This document shows, piece after piece, positions 39,462 through 46,997 of a DNA stretch of 64,000 bases. This DNA comes from DATDAH01 sp963845425 (GTDB taxonomy: Bacteria > Actinomycetota > Acidimicrobiia > Acidimicrobiales > DATDAH01). Each line of letters opens with the position of its first letter. Within the stretch, counting starts at the first letter, position 1. The stretch is from the NCBI GenBank assembly GCA_963845425.1, contig CAWJSC010000017.1, forward strand, positions 124,001 to 188,000. Direction: 5' to 3'. The notes beneath the pieces were generated by a model, which had not been told where the DNA came from, did not search any database, and worked only from the letters and a program-made list of their open reading frames with translations. The position numbers and the translations under genes are program-made.

Positions 39462-40319
39462 TCAGAGGTCGGTGAGGGGACCGTAGGTCTCGGGGCGGCG
39501 GTCCCGGTAGAAGGCCCAGCCGGCCCGGACCTCGTCGATGGTGTTCAGGTCCAGGTCCCGCACCACCAGCTCGGCCTCCCGGTCCGAGGCGGTACCGCCG
39601 ACGATCTGGCCCCGGGGGTCGGCGAAGTAGGACGTGCCGTAGAAGTCGTTGTCGCCCAGGTCCTCGACCCCGATGCGGTTGAGCGCGCCGACGAAGTACA
39701 TGTTGGCGCAGGCCGCCGAGGTCTGTTCGAGCTGCCACAGGTAGGCCGAAAGGCCCCGGCTGGTGGCCGACGGGTTGAACACGATCTGGGCGCCCGCCAG
39801 GCCCAGGGCCCGCCAGCCCTCGGGGAAGTGGCGGTCATAACAGATGTAGACGCCGACCCGGCCCACGGCGGTGTCGAACACGGGGTACCCCAGGTTCCCG
39901 GGCCGGAAGTAGAACTTCTCCCAGAACCCCTTCACCTGCGGGATGTGGTTCTTGCGGTACTTGCCCAGGTAGGTGCCGTCGGCGTCGATGATCGCGGCGG
40001 TGTTGTAGAGGATCCCGGGCTGCTCCTCCTCGTAGACCGGCAGGACGAGCACGATCCCCAGCCGCTCGGCCACCTCCCGGAAGCGCTGGACCGTCGGTCC
40101 GTCGGGCACCGCCTCGGCGTAGGCGTAGAACTGGTCGTCCTGCACCTGGCAGAAGTACGGCCCGTAGAACAGCTCCTGGAAGCACACGACCTTGGCCCCG
40201 GCCGCGGCGGCCTCCTCGGCGTAGGCCACGTGCCGCTCGATCATCGAGTCCTTGTCGCCGGTCCACTCGGCCTGGACCAGGGCCGCTCGCACGGTGGTCG
40301 ACGGGTCTCCTGCGGCCAT
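39462..40319 (-). CDS. nitrilase-superfamily amidase, beta-ureidopropionase / N-carbamoylputrescine amidase-like
   Basis: 285 aa. Catalytic residues are clear: Glu in VVCFQELFYGPYF, Lys in GKYRKNHIPQV and Cys in VYICYDRHFPEGW. This group hydrolyses N-carbamoyl amines to amine, CO2 and ammonia. With the dihydropyrimidinase next door, N-carbamoyl-beta-alanine is the best substrate guess. First gene of the operon; a TAGGTT -10 box is visible about 45 bases upstream, and AGAGGAGCC serves as ribosome site. It differs clearly from the nitrilase gene at 1.2-2.1 kb. Confidence 0.9.
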   Translation of the reverse strand: MAAGDPSTTVRAALVQAEWTGDKDSMIERHVAYAEEAAAAGAKVVCFQELFYGPYFCQVQDDQFYAYAEAVPDGPTVQRFREVAERLGIVLVLPVYEEEQPGILYNTAAIIDADGTYLGKYRKNHIPQVKGFWEKFYFRPGNLGYPVFDTAVGRVGVYICYDRHFPEGWRALGLAGAQIVFNPSATSRGLSAYLWQLEQTSAACANMYFVGALNRIGVEDLGDNDFYGTSYFADPRGQIVGGTASDREAELVVRDLDLNTIDEVRAGWAFYRDRRPETYGPLTDL

Positions 40320-40457
40320 GGCACGGCTCCTCTTCCGCCCGGCTCCGGGCAGGCCCGCAACCTACACAACGCTGACGGACGACCGCCGGGGACAGTGACC
40401 CGACCGAGGCTCCTGCTGACCGCCCCGCGCGCGGGCGGATCTGGGCCCTGCGGTGGA

Positions 40458-41018
40458 TCAGCCGGTGAAGGGCGGGGTGGCGGCGACCACGTCGTCGTCC
40501 ACGTCGGGCGGCGGTGGTGGCGGCGGCGGGGGCGGGGGCGGGGGCGGCTCTTCGGCGAAGGTGTTGGTGACGGTGATGGTGCCGGCGGCGCCGACGACCT
40601 CGCCGAAGCGCACGGTCTGGTCGTCGAGGCACTGCGCCGCGGGTTGGCCTTCGGCGCCGGCCGCGTCGACGGAGGGGATCACGACGTCGCAGGCGTAGGT
40701 GACCGTGGCACCGTTGGTCACGGTCTCCTCGGCGGTGCAGTCCGCGAACAGGCCGATGCCGAAGGTGTTCTGGCCGAGCGGTTCGCCGGTCTCGTCGAAC
40801 TCCACCGTGACCGACTTGACGCCCTCGGCCGGGGCCGAGACGTCGAGGCTGTCGCAGCTGACGGTCACCTCGAACACCGAGCCGGCGGGCACCGGGCCCT
40901 CGACGACCTTGACCACCGTGAAGGTGTTCAGTTGCTGGCCGGCCGCCGGCGTGAGCAGCCCGACGCCCAGCGCGGCCATGGCGACCGCGACCATCCCGAC
41001 AACGGCTTTGCTGCGCAT
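40458..41018 (-). CDS. secreted DUF5979-like protein with polyproline stretch and C-terminal TPPFTG
   Basis: 186 aa with a signal peptide (MRSKAVVGMVAVAMAALGVG, cleavage near AAG). The core resembles surface-protein Ig-like domains of actinobacteria: FTVVKVVEGPVPAGSVFEVT and GTITVTNTFAE. Then EE, 14 consecutive prolines, a DVDDD run and the end ATPPFTG directly before the stop. The end resembles the pentapeptide of a sortase signal but lacks a membrane segment and basic tail in any frame. Strong ribosome site GGGAG; a TAGGTT -10 box is about 37 bases upstream. Likely an envelope or extracellular protein. The proline codons form a G/C repeat on the DNA, prone to slippage. Confidence 0.75.
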   Translation of the reverse strand: MRSKAVVGMVAVAMAALGVGLLTPAAGQQLNTFTVVKVVEGPVPAGSVFEVTVSCDSLDVSAPAEGVKSVTVEFDETGEPLGQNTFGIGLFADCTAEETVTNGATVTYACDVVIPSVDAAGAEGQPAAQCLDDQTVRFGEVVGAAGTITVTNTFAEEPPPPPPPPPPPPPPDVDDDVVAATPPFTG

Positions 41019-41160
41019 CTTGGCTCCCGGCGTGGAAATCCTCCGGAGCAACCTACACCGCGGGGTACCCGGGTTACGCGCTTTCGCCCGGTCGGGCCGG
41101 GCCCGACCCGGCGTTGGCGCACGTCGAAGCGCGGGGCCCGGGCTGCCGTCAGGCGACGCA

Positions 41161-41174
41161 GGGCCAATGGCCCT
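41161..41174 (+). promoter_or_regulatory. DosR-like palindrome GGGCC-AATG-GCCCT
   Basis: Ends 36 bases before the acyl-CoA dehydrogenase start; one base off GGGNC-N4-GNCCC, but AGGGCC-AAT-GGCCCT is a perfect palindrome. The rest of the 41019-41210 gap carries only the divergent promoter of the secreted protein. Confidence 0.45.
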
Positions 41175-41210
41175 GGTGTCGCGGTTCTTGAGGCAATAGG
41201 CCTGTCGGTC

Positions 41211-42461
41211 ATGGCCATGAACGTGAACCCGATCCCGACCGTCGACGAGCGCATCAACGACATCCGGGGCCGCACCGCCGAGATCGTCAACGAGGACATC
41301 CTCCCCAACGAGCAGGTCCTCTGGCGTTCGACCGAGGACAGCACCTTCACCGAGCACACCGAGGCCCTCGAGCTGCGGGCCGCGATCAAGGAGCGGGTGC
41401 GCACGGCCGGGCTCTGGGCGCCGCACCTGCCCCAGGAGTACGGGGGCATGGGCCTGGACTTCCTGGCCCACGCCTACATGAACGAGGTCCTGGCCTACGC
41501 GCTGGGCGCGGCTTCGCTCTTCGGCGTGGTGGCGCCCAACAGCGGCAACCAGTCCATCCTCGTGAAGTACGGCACGGAGGAGCAGAAGCAGCAGTGGCTG
41601 CACCCGCTCATCGAGGGCGAGATGGAGTCGGGCTTCTCCATGACCGAGCCCCACAACCCCGGCTCGGACCCGCGGTCCCTGGACACCTCGGCGGTGCGGG
41701 ACGGCGACGACTGGGTCATCAACGGCCACAAGTGGTTCACGTCCAACGGCATCGACGCCGACTTCTTCATCGTCATGTGCCGGGTCACCGACCCCGACGG
41801 CCCCGACGGGGGCCCCGGGCCGATGGTCCAGATCATCGTCCCCACCGCCACCCGGGGGGTCGACATCGTCCGGGGCATCGGGATCTGGGGGCGCAAGACC
41901 TCGGACCACTGCGAGGTGAAGTACGTCGACGTGCGGGTGCCGCTGGCCAACGCCCTCGGCGCCGTCGGGGAGGGCCACCAGGCCGCCCAGGACCGTCTCG
42001 GCGCCGGCCGGGTGTACCACTGCATGAACTCCGTCGGGCAGATGTGGCGGGCCTTCGACCTCATGGTCGAGCGGGCCCGTAGCCGAGAGGTCCACGGTGG
42101 CCTGCTCCAGGACAAGCAGTTCATCCAGGGCTTCATCGCCGATTCGTACATCGACATCCAGGCCGCCCGTCTGATGACGATCCACGCCGCGGAGAAGGTC
42201 GACCTCGGCATGCAGGAGGCCCGCACGGACATCTCGGCCATCAAGGTCTTCGTGCCCGCCGCCTACTCCCGGGTCGTGGACCGGGCCATCCAGGTGTGGG
42301 GCGCCGCGGGCGTCTCCAACGACCTGCCTCTGGCCGCCATGTACCAGGGCGCCCGGACCCTGCGCATCGCCGACGGCCCCGACGAGGTCCACCGCATCCT
42401 CATCGCCAAGAACGTGCTCGGCCGGTACGCCGCAGGTGAGAGCTGGGACTTCGGAAACTGA
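41211..42461 (+). CDS. acyl-CoA dehydrogenase
   Basis: Flavin enzyme of fatty-acyl-CoA oxidation (416 aa). Helical N-terminal domain, then FSMTEPHNPGSDPRSLDTSA (flavin and substrate contacts), DWVINGHKWFTSNGIDADFF, and the C-terminal helices ending TLRIADGPDEVHRILIAKNV, where family members carry conserved flavin and CoA contacts. The ATG at 41211 or 41217 are both possible; no clear ribosome site. The DosR-like box 37-50 bases upstream suggests induction under low oxygen or nitric oxide. A second DosR-like box follows the gene and serves the next one. Confidence 0.9.
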   Translation: MAMNVNPIPTVDERINDIRGRTAEIVNEDILPNEQVLWRSTEDSTFTEHTEALELRAAIKERVRTAGLWAPHLPQEYGGMGLDFLAHAYMNEVLAYALGAASLFGVVAPNSGNQSILVKYGTEEQKQQWLHPLIEGEMESGFSMTEPHNPGSDPRSLDTSAVRDGDDWVINGHKWFTSNGIDADFFIVMCRVTDPDGPDGGPGPMVQIIVPTATRGVDIVRGIGIWGRKTSDHCEVKYVDVRVPLANALGAVGEGHQAAQDRLGAGRVYHCMNSVGQMWRAFDLMVERARSREVHGGLLQDKQFIQGFIADSYIDIQAARLMTIHAAEKVDLGMQEARTDISAIKVFVPAAYSRVVDRAIQVWGAAGVSNDLPLAAMYQGARTLRIADGPDEVHRILIAKNVLGRYAAGESWDFGN

Positions 42462-42477
42462 CAGAGGCTGACACATC

Positions 42478-42491
42478 GGGACTTTGGTCCC
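42478..42491 (+). promoter_or_regulatory. DosR-like palindrome GGGAC-TTTG-GTCCC
   Basis: Best match in the window to the mycobacterial DosR box: one mismatch from GGGACTWWAGTCCC, and preceded by TC. It lies 80 bases before the receiver-like gene and 17 bases after the acyl-CoA dehydrogenase stop. Confidence 0.55.
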
Positions 42492-42570
42492 TGGCCTGCT
42501 CGCGGCCCGACGCCCACATTGGTTGGTGCCGGCCACAGGCCGCGGTCGGCCAGGGACAGAGGAGCACGCC

Positions 42571-43044
42571 ATGACGACCTGGATGCGACGGCTACCCCTC
42601 GTCGGGCGCCGGTTCCGTGAGGACATCGCCCCGCCCGGGGCCTGGTCCGGCCCGGCCGACGGCCGCCGCGTGCTCATCGAGGAGGACGACGGTGAGCTGC
42701 GCAGGGCCATGGCTGAGGCGCTGCGCGACGCCGGCTTCCAGACCGCCGAGTGCGCGGGGCCCGGGACCCACGGTGAGCGACGCTGCCCCCTGGTCGAAGG
42801 GCATGGCTGTGATGCGGTGGACCGGGCCGATGCGGTGCTGCAGGTCTTCGTGCCCAGCGACGCCGCCATGCGGGAGGTCCGGGAGGCCATCGCCGTCCAC
42901 GACCCCGACAAGCCCATCGCCGTGATCGCCCCGGCCCTGACCGCGGCCCGTCACGCGGACCAGCTGGCCGACACCACGGTGTCGACCGAGCCGCTCACCC
43001 GCCGGGGCGTGGTGGCGGCGGCCGACCGCGCCGTCGAGGGCTGA
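42571..43044 (+). CDS. receiver-like domain protein, degenerate
   Basis: 157 aa. Residues about 33-150 look like a response-regulator receiver fold: RRVLIEEDDGELRRAMAEAL for the first strand and acidic pair, an alternating pattern of strands and helices, and CDAVDRADAVLQVFVPSDAA where the phospho-acceptor Asp and the next strand are expected; the Asp is in CDAVDRAD but alignment is loose. No output domain. AGAGGAGC precedes the ATG. Since a DosR-type palindrome lies upstream it may be a target of a hypoxia regulator rather than the regulator itself. Convergent with the desaturase. Confidence 0.65.
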   Translation: MTTWMRRLPLVGRRFREDIAPPGAWSGPADGRRVLIEEDDGELRRAMAEALRDAGFQTAECAGPGTHGERRCPLVEGHGCDAVDRADAVLQVFVPSDAAMREVREAIAVHDPDKPIAVIAPALTAARHADQLADTTVSTEPLTRRGVVAAADRAVEG

Positions 43045-43057
43045 GCCCCGGGCTCAG
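43041..43057. terminator. bidirectional hairpin overlapping both stop codons
   Basis: CTGAGCC (43041-43047) and GGCTCAG (43051-43057) pair across CCG. The stem includes the TGA of the receiver-like gene and the TGA of the convergent desaturase gene. No U-tract on either side, typical of high-GC genomes. Confidence 0.5.
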
Positions 43058-44130
43058 GCCTCGCGCAGCTGTTCGCGCTGGCCGCGGCGGATCGTGGTGG
43101 CCAGCTCGGTGGCCGACTCGAGCGAGTTGTCCAGGAGGCCCTCCAGGGCCTCCTTGCGGCTGCGCAGCCCTTCCTCGAGGGCGTCGCGCCGGTCCGAGCC
43201 CGCGGCGCTGACCGCTCGGGCGGCCTTGGTCCAGTTGGCGCGGAACATCCCGATGTCCAGGCTGCCGTCCTTCAGGCGGTTGCTGGCCAGCAGGGTGGCG
43301 GGCGGCGCCTTCATGTCCTTGACGATCCCCACCCAGCTCAGCGCCTTGAGGGCGTAGAAGCTCGGGTCCCACTCCCACCAGAAGAAGCCGTTGCGGCAGC
43401 TGCTGGGGGCGTAGTGGTGGTTGTTGTGCCAGCCCTCGCCCATGGTCAGCACGGCGATGAGCACCGAGTTCCGGCTGGTGTCCTCGGTGGCGTAGCGGCG
43501 CCGGCCCATCACGTGGGCCAGGGAGTTCACGAAGAACGTCGAGTGCCAGAGCAGGATGGTCGAGACGAAGAAGCCCACCACCAGGCCCGACCAGCCGCCG
43601 ACCGCCAGGCAGCCGAGGGCCACCAGCACGGCGGCGAAGGTGTCGTGGCGGTTCAGGAAGCGCAGCTCGGGATAGGCGGCGAAGTCCTTGATGCGGTCGG
43701 TGTTGGTGGCGCTGTACTTGTCGCACAGGATCCAGCCCACGTGGCTCCACCAGAAACCCTTCTGGGGGGAGTGCACGTCCTGTTCGGTGTCGGAGAACCG
43801 GTGGTGGTCCCGGTGGTTGGCGGCCCACCAGAGCGGCCCCTTCTGCAGGGCCGACGTGCCGCCCAGGGCCATGAGGAACTGGGGCACCCGGGCCAGCCGG
43901 TAGGTGCGGTGGGAGAAGTAGCGGTGATAGCCGGCGGTGATGAAGAACATCCGCCCCCAGTAGGTGACCAGCCCGAGGACCACGGCCTCGGCCGATATCC
44001 CGGTCCAGAGCAGGAGCAGGGGACTGGCATGGAAGGCCAGGAACGGTAGAGAACTCAGCCAGTTCACCCGGTCATCCGGGCGACGGCGCATGGTGGAGAG
44101 CTGGGGGCTGGGGGCGGCTCCGGGGTCCAT
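43054..44130 (-). CDS. acyl-CoA / acyl-lipid delta-9 desaturase
   Basis: Membrane di-iron desaturase (358 aa). The three histidine boxes are present: HRYFSH (in YHRYFSHRTYRL), HRDHHRFSD and EGWHNNHHYAPSS. Hydrophobic pairs around residues 25-60 and 165-200 form the four membrane helices. Introduces a double bond in saturated acyl chains, using oxygen. The C-terminal 80 residues are polar and helical, an extension beyond the core fold. A leaderless-type -10 box overlapped by a TetR-type operator lies directly upstream, suggesting control by fatty-acid status. Confidence 0.92.
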   Translation of the reverse strand: MDPGAAPSPQLSTMRRRPDDRVNWLSSLPFLAFHASPLLLLWTGISAEAVVLGLVTYWGRMFFITAGYHRYFSHRTYRLARVPQFLMALGGTSALQKGPLWWAANHRDHHRFSDTEQDVHSPQKGFWWSHVGWILCDKYSATNTDRIKDFAAYPELRFLNRHDTFAAVLVALGCLAVGGWSGLVVGFFVSTILLWHSTFFVNSLAHVMGRRRYATEDTSRNSVLIAVLTMGEGWHNNHHYAPSSCRNGFFWWEWDPSFYALKALSWVGIVKDMKAPPATLLASNRLKDGSLDIGMFRANWTKAARAVSAAGSDRRDALEEGLRSRKEALEGLLDNSLESATELATTIRRGQREQLREA

Positions 44131-44136
44131 CGGCCC

Positions 44137-44157
44137 ACCCTACCGACCAGTCGGTAG
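44137..44157 (-). promoter_or_regulatory. desaturase promoter with overlapping TetR-type operator
   Basis: On the minus strand TAGGGT (44142-44137) ends six bases before the ATG at 44130, a leaderless arrangement. CTACCGAC-CA-GTCGGTAG (44140-44157) is a perfect 8-bp palindrome overlapping it. Palindromes of this ACCGAC/GTCGGT kind are typical TetR-family operators in actinobacteria, so repression by blocking the -10 region is likely. It also lies 42 bases before the divergent metal-ATPase gene. Confidence 0.6.
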
Positions 44158-44198
44158 AGAGCTGCGAATCACCGCTGGGAAAGGTCGAACGGCACCCC

Positions 44199-46559
44199 AT
44201 GGCATGGTTCCGGGCTGCGAAGCTGACCCCGATGACCCACGCCGCGGACCGCCCCCTCCGGCGCTCGAGCGAGGCGGTGCTGCTGTGGGTGGCGCTGGCC
44301 GGGCTGGCGCTCGGCACCGTCCTGCACCTGGCCGGGCAGGCCGACGCCGGTGACGCCGTCTGGGCGGTGACCGCCGGCCTCGGGGTGGTGGCGTCCACGG
44401 GCTGGGTCCTCGGCGCGGCACGACAGGGTCGCCTCGGCGTCGACCTCCTCGCGGTGGTCGCCCTGATCGGCACGCTCGCGACCGAGGAGTACGTCGCCGG
44501 GGCGGTGATCACCGTGATGCTGGCCAGCGGCCGGACGTTGGAGGCCCGGGCCGCGGCCCGGGCCCGCCACGACCTGAGTGCGTTGCTCGAACGGGCACCC
44601 CGGGTGGCGCACCGGTACGAAGCCGGCGAGTTGACCTCACCGAAACTGGCCGCGGTCGTCCCCGGTGACCGGCTCCTGGTCCAGCCCGGTGAGGTCGTCC
44701 CGGTGGACGGGCTGGTCGAGGGTGAGCCCGCGGTGCTCGACGAGTCGGCCCTGACCGGCGAGCCACTGCCGGTCGAGCGGGGCGAGGGTGACCCTGTGCG
44801 CAGCGGGGTGATCAACGCGGGAGGCCCCTTCGACCTCCGAGCGACCACCACGGCCGACGACAGCACCTACGCCGGCATCGTGCGCCTGGTCGCCGACGCC
44901 GAGGCCTCGAGTGCTCCGTTCGTCCGATTGGCCGACCGGTACGCCTCGGTCTTCCTCGTGGTCGGCTTCGCCGTGGCCGGCGCCGCCTGGCTCCTGTCCG
45001 GGGACCCGGTACGGGCGGTCGCCGTGCTGGTCGTGGCCACTCCCTGCCCGCTCATCCTGGCCGCTCCGGTGGCCATCGTCTCGGGCCTGTCCCGGGCGGC
45101 CAAGCGGGGCGTGGTGATCAAGGGTGGGGCTGCCCTGGAGAAGCTGGCTGACGCCGAGGTCCTGCTCTTCGACAAGACGGGGACCCTCACCCGGGGTCGA
45201 CCGACCGTGGCCGAGATCGTGCCGGTGGACGCCGAGCGCATCGGCCCCGACGAGGTCCTCCGTCTCGCCGCCTCGCTCGACCAGGTCTCACCACACGTGC
45301 TCGCCGGGGCCGTGGTCCGGGCGGCCCGAAGCCGCGACCTGGCGCTCACGCTGCCCTCGGATGTCCACGAGCGCCCGGGTCAGGGCGTCGCCGGGCAGGT
45401 CGAGGGCCAGGTGGTCGAGGTCGGCAACGCGAACTGGATCCTCCCTGGTGCCCCGCCACCCTGGGCCCACGCCGTGCGCAGGCGGGCCGACCTCGACGGG
45501 TCCCTCACCGTGTTCGTACGGGTCGACGGCGAGCCGGCTGGCGCGATCGTCCTCGACGACCCCATCCGCCCCGACGCGGCCCGTACCATCCGGCGCCTCC
45601 GCCGGGGCGGGGTGCGCCGGGTGGTCATGGTCACCGGCGACCGGGCCGACGTGGCCCAGACCGTGGGCGCGGTCATCGGGGTCGACGAGGTGCTGGCCGA
45701 GCGCAGCCCCGGAGAAAAGGTGGAGGCGATCCGGGCGGAGGGCGACCGCCACACGATCATGGTCGGCGACGGGATCAACGATGCCCCGGCCCTGGCCCTG
45801 GCCGATGTGGGGGTGGCCATCGGGGCCCGAGGGGCCACCGCCTCGTCGGAGGCCGCCGACGTCGTCCTCACCGTGGACCGCCTCGACCGTCTCGGCGATG
45901 CCATTGCCATTGCCCGGCGGTCCCGGGACATCGCCCGGCAGAGCGCTCTCGCCGGCATGGGCCTGTCGTTGGTGGCGATGGGGGTCGCCGCGTTGGGGTA
46001 CCTACCGCCGGCCTGGGGGGCGCTGCTCCAGGAGCTGATCGATGTCGCGGTCATCCTCAACGCGCTCCGGGTCCTGCAGGTGCCGGGGAGCGAGACCCGG
46101 GTGAACGCGGCAGAGGAAGCGCTGGTGCACCAGTTCAGCGGTGAGCACCGCACCCTGCGGCCTGATCTCGATCGGCTCCGGGTCGCCGCGGACCAGATCG
46201 GCGTCGTCGCCCCCGACCGGGCGCTGGCCCTGGTGCGCCAGGTGCACCGCTTCCTCGTGGAGGACCTCCTGCCCCACGAAGAGGCCGAGGACGCCATCCT
46301 CTACCCGGTGTTCGCGAGGGTCCTCGGCGGTCACGACCCGACCGGCACGATGAGCCGGGCCCACGTCGAGATCGCCCACCTCGTCCGTCGTATCGGCCGG
46401 CTGCTCGACGAGGCGGATCCCGCGCATCCCGACCCCGACGACCTGCTGGAGCTCCGCCGGGTCCTCTACGGCCTGCATGCCATCCTCGAGCTGCACTTCG
46501 CCCAGGAGGACGAGGGCTATCTCTCCCTGGTCGACGAGCCCGACGACCACGTCGAGTGA
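44199..46559 (+). CDS. P1B-5-type metal-transporting ATPase with C-terminal hemerythrin domain
   Basis: Heavy-metal P-type ATPase (786 aa). Actuator loop ALTGEPLPVERG, transmembrane metal motif TPCP in VVATPCPLILAAP, phosphorylation site FDKTGTLTRGRP, and hinge VGDGINDAPALALADVG. After the last helices (about residue 630) a hemerythrin-like domain follows with His/Glu ligands in GEHRTL, LLPHEEAEDAILYP, RAHVEIAHLV and LELHFAQEDEGYL. TPCP plus hemerythrin define the P1B-5 group, of which Sinorhizobium Nia exports nickel and iron. The hemerythrin part may sense oxygen or iron. ATG 44199 is used; ATG 44232 is the alternative. Confidence 0.9.
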   Translation: MAWFRAAKLTPMTHAADRPLRRSSEAVLLWVALAGLALGTVLHLAGQADAGDAVWAVTAGLGVVASTGWVLGAARQGRLGVDLLAVVALIGTLATEEYVAGAVITVMLASGRTLEARAAARARHDLSALLERAPRVAHRYEAGELTSPKLAAVVPGDRLLVQPGEVVPVDGLVEGEPAVLDESALTGEPLPVERGEGDPVRSGVINAGGPFDLRATTTADDSTYAGIVRLVADAEASSAPFVRLADRYASVFLVVGFAVAGAAWLLSGDPVRAVAVLVVATPCPLILAAPVAIVSGLSRAAKRGVVIKGGAALEKLADAEVLLFDKTGTLTRGRPTVAEIVPVDAERIGPDEVLRLAASLDQVSPHVLAGAVVRAARSRDLALTLPSDVHERPGQGVAGQVEGQVVEVGNANWILPGAPPPWAHAVRRRADLDGSLTVFVRVDGEPAGAIVLDDPIRPDAARTIRRLRRGGVRRVVMVTGDRADVAQTVGAVIGVDEVLAERSPGEKVEAIRAEGDRHTIMVGDGINDAPALALADVGVAIGARGATASSEAADVVLTVDRLDRLGDAIAIARRSRDIARQSALAGMGLSLVAMGVAALGYLPPAWGALLQELIDVAVILNALRVLQVPGSETRVNAAEEALVHQFSGEHRTLRPDLDRLRVAADQIGVVAPDRALALVRQVHRFLVEDLLPHEEAEDAILYPVFARVLGGHDPTGTMSRAHVEIAHLVRRIGRLLDEADPAHPDPDDLLELRRVLYGLHAILELHFAQEDEGYLSLVDEPDDHVE

Positions 46560-46569
46560 CCGCGGAATC

Positions 46570-46583
46570 GGGACCTTGTCCCC
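46570..46583 (+). promoter_or_regulatory. DosR-like palindrome GGGAC-CTTG-TCCCC
   Basis: 35 bases before the truncated hemoglobin start and 11 bases after the metal-ATPase stop. One base off the GGGNC-N4-GNCCC form; a second partial half (GGGAC at 46586-46590) follows directly. Confidence 0.42.
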
Positions 46584-46617
46584 TTGGGACAGGGGTGACA
46601 GAGGTCAGAATGGGCCC

Positions 46618-46989
46618 ATGAGTGATCTCGTCACCGAACTCGGCGGCCGGGGGGCCTTGGACCAGATCGTCGAGGACTTCTACCTCCGCGTGCAGGCCGA
46701 CCCCCATCTCGCCCCCATCTTCGCCGCCGCCGACCTGGACCGGCTGGTGGGCATGCAGCAGGAGTTCCTGGCCGCGGCGCTGACGGACTCAGGCCAACGG
46801 TCGGGTACCTCCCTGCAGGCCATCCACGCCGGCCGGGGCATCACGCCCAGCCACTTCAGCCGCTTCGTCGAGCACTTCGTGGACACCCTCGAGGACCGCT
46901 TCGTCGACCGCGACACGATCCAGGCGGTGACCCAACGCCTCGGCCTGTACCTCGACGACGTCGTGGGCGGCACCGCCGAAGCCGGCTAG
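46618..46989 (+). CDS. truncated hemoglobin, group I (HbN-like)
   Basis: 123 aa, group I truncated globin. Recognisable segments: GGRGALDQIVEDFYLRVQAD, MQQEFLAAALTDSGQ and AIHAGRGITPSHFSRFVEHF, the His of IHAGRGI being the proximal heme ligand as in mycobacterial HbN. HbN-type proteins turn nitric oxide and oxygen into nitrate. The DosR-like palindrome upstream and the oxygen/iron-related ATPase before it suit a defence against NO under low oxygen. Start ATG 46618; no strong ribosome site. Confidence 0.88.
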   Translation: MSDLVTELGGRGALDQIVEDFYLRVQADPHLAPIFAAADLDRLVGMQQEFLAAALTDSGQRSGTSLQAIHAGRGITPSHFSRFVEHFVDTLEDRFVDRDTIQAVTQRLGLYLDDVVGGTAEAG

Positions 46990-46997
46990 CCGGGCCC

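Noticed and set aside
40500..40545. G-rich tract as a G-quadruplex or simple-sequence regulatory repeat
   Set aside because: It is fully explained as the coding sequence for 14 consecutive prolines on the other strand.
41019..41210. Small protein gene in the gap before the acyl-CoA dehydrogenase
   Set aside because: Open frames here lack ribosome sites and cross the palindrome; the gap is better explained as two divergent promoters.
42571..43044. DosR-type response regulator
   Set aside because: The receiver-like fold lacks any DNA-binding domain and the phospho-site is not clearly kept.
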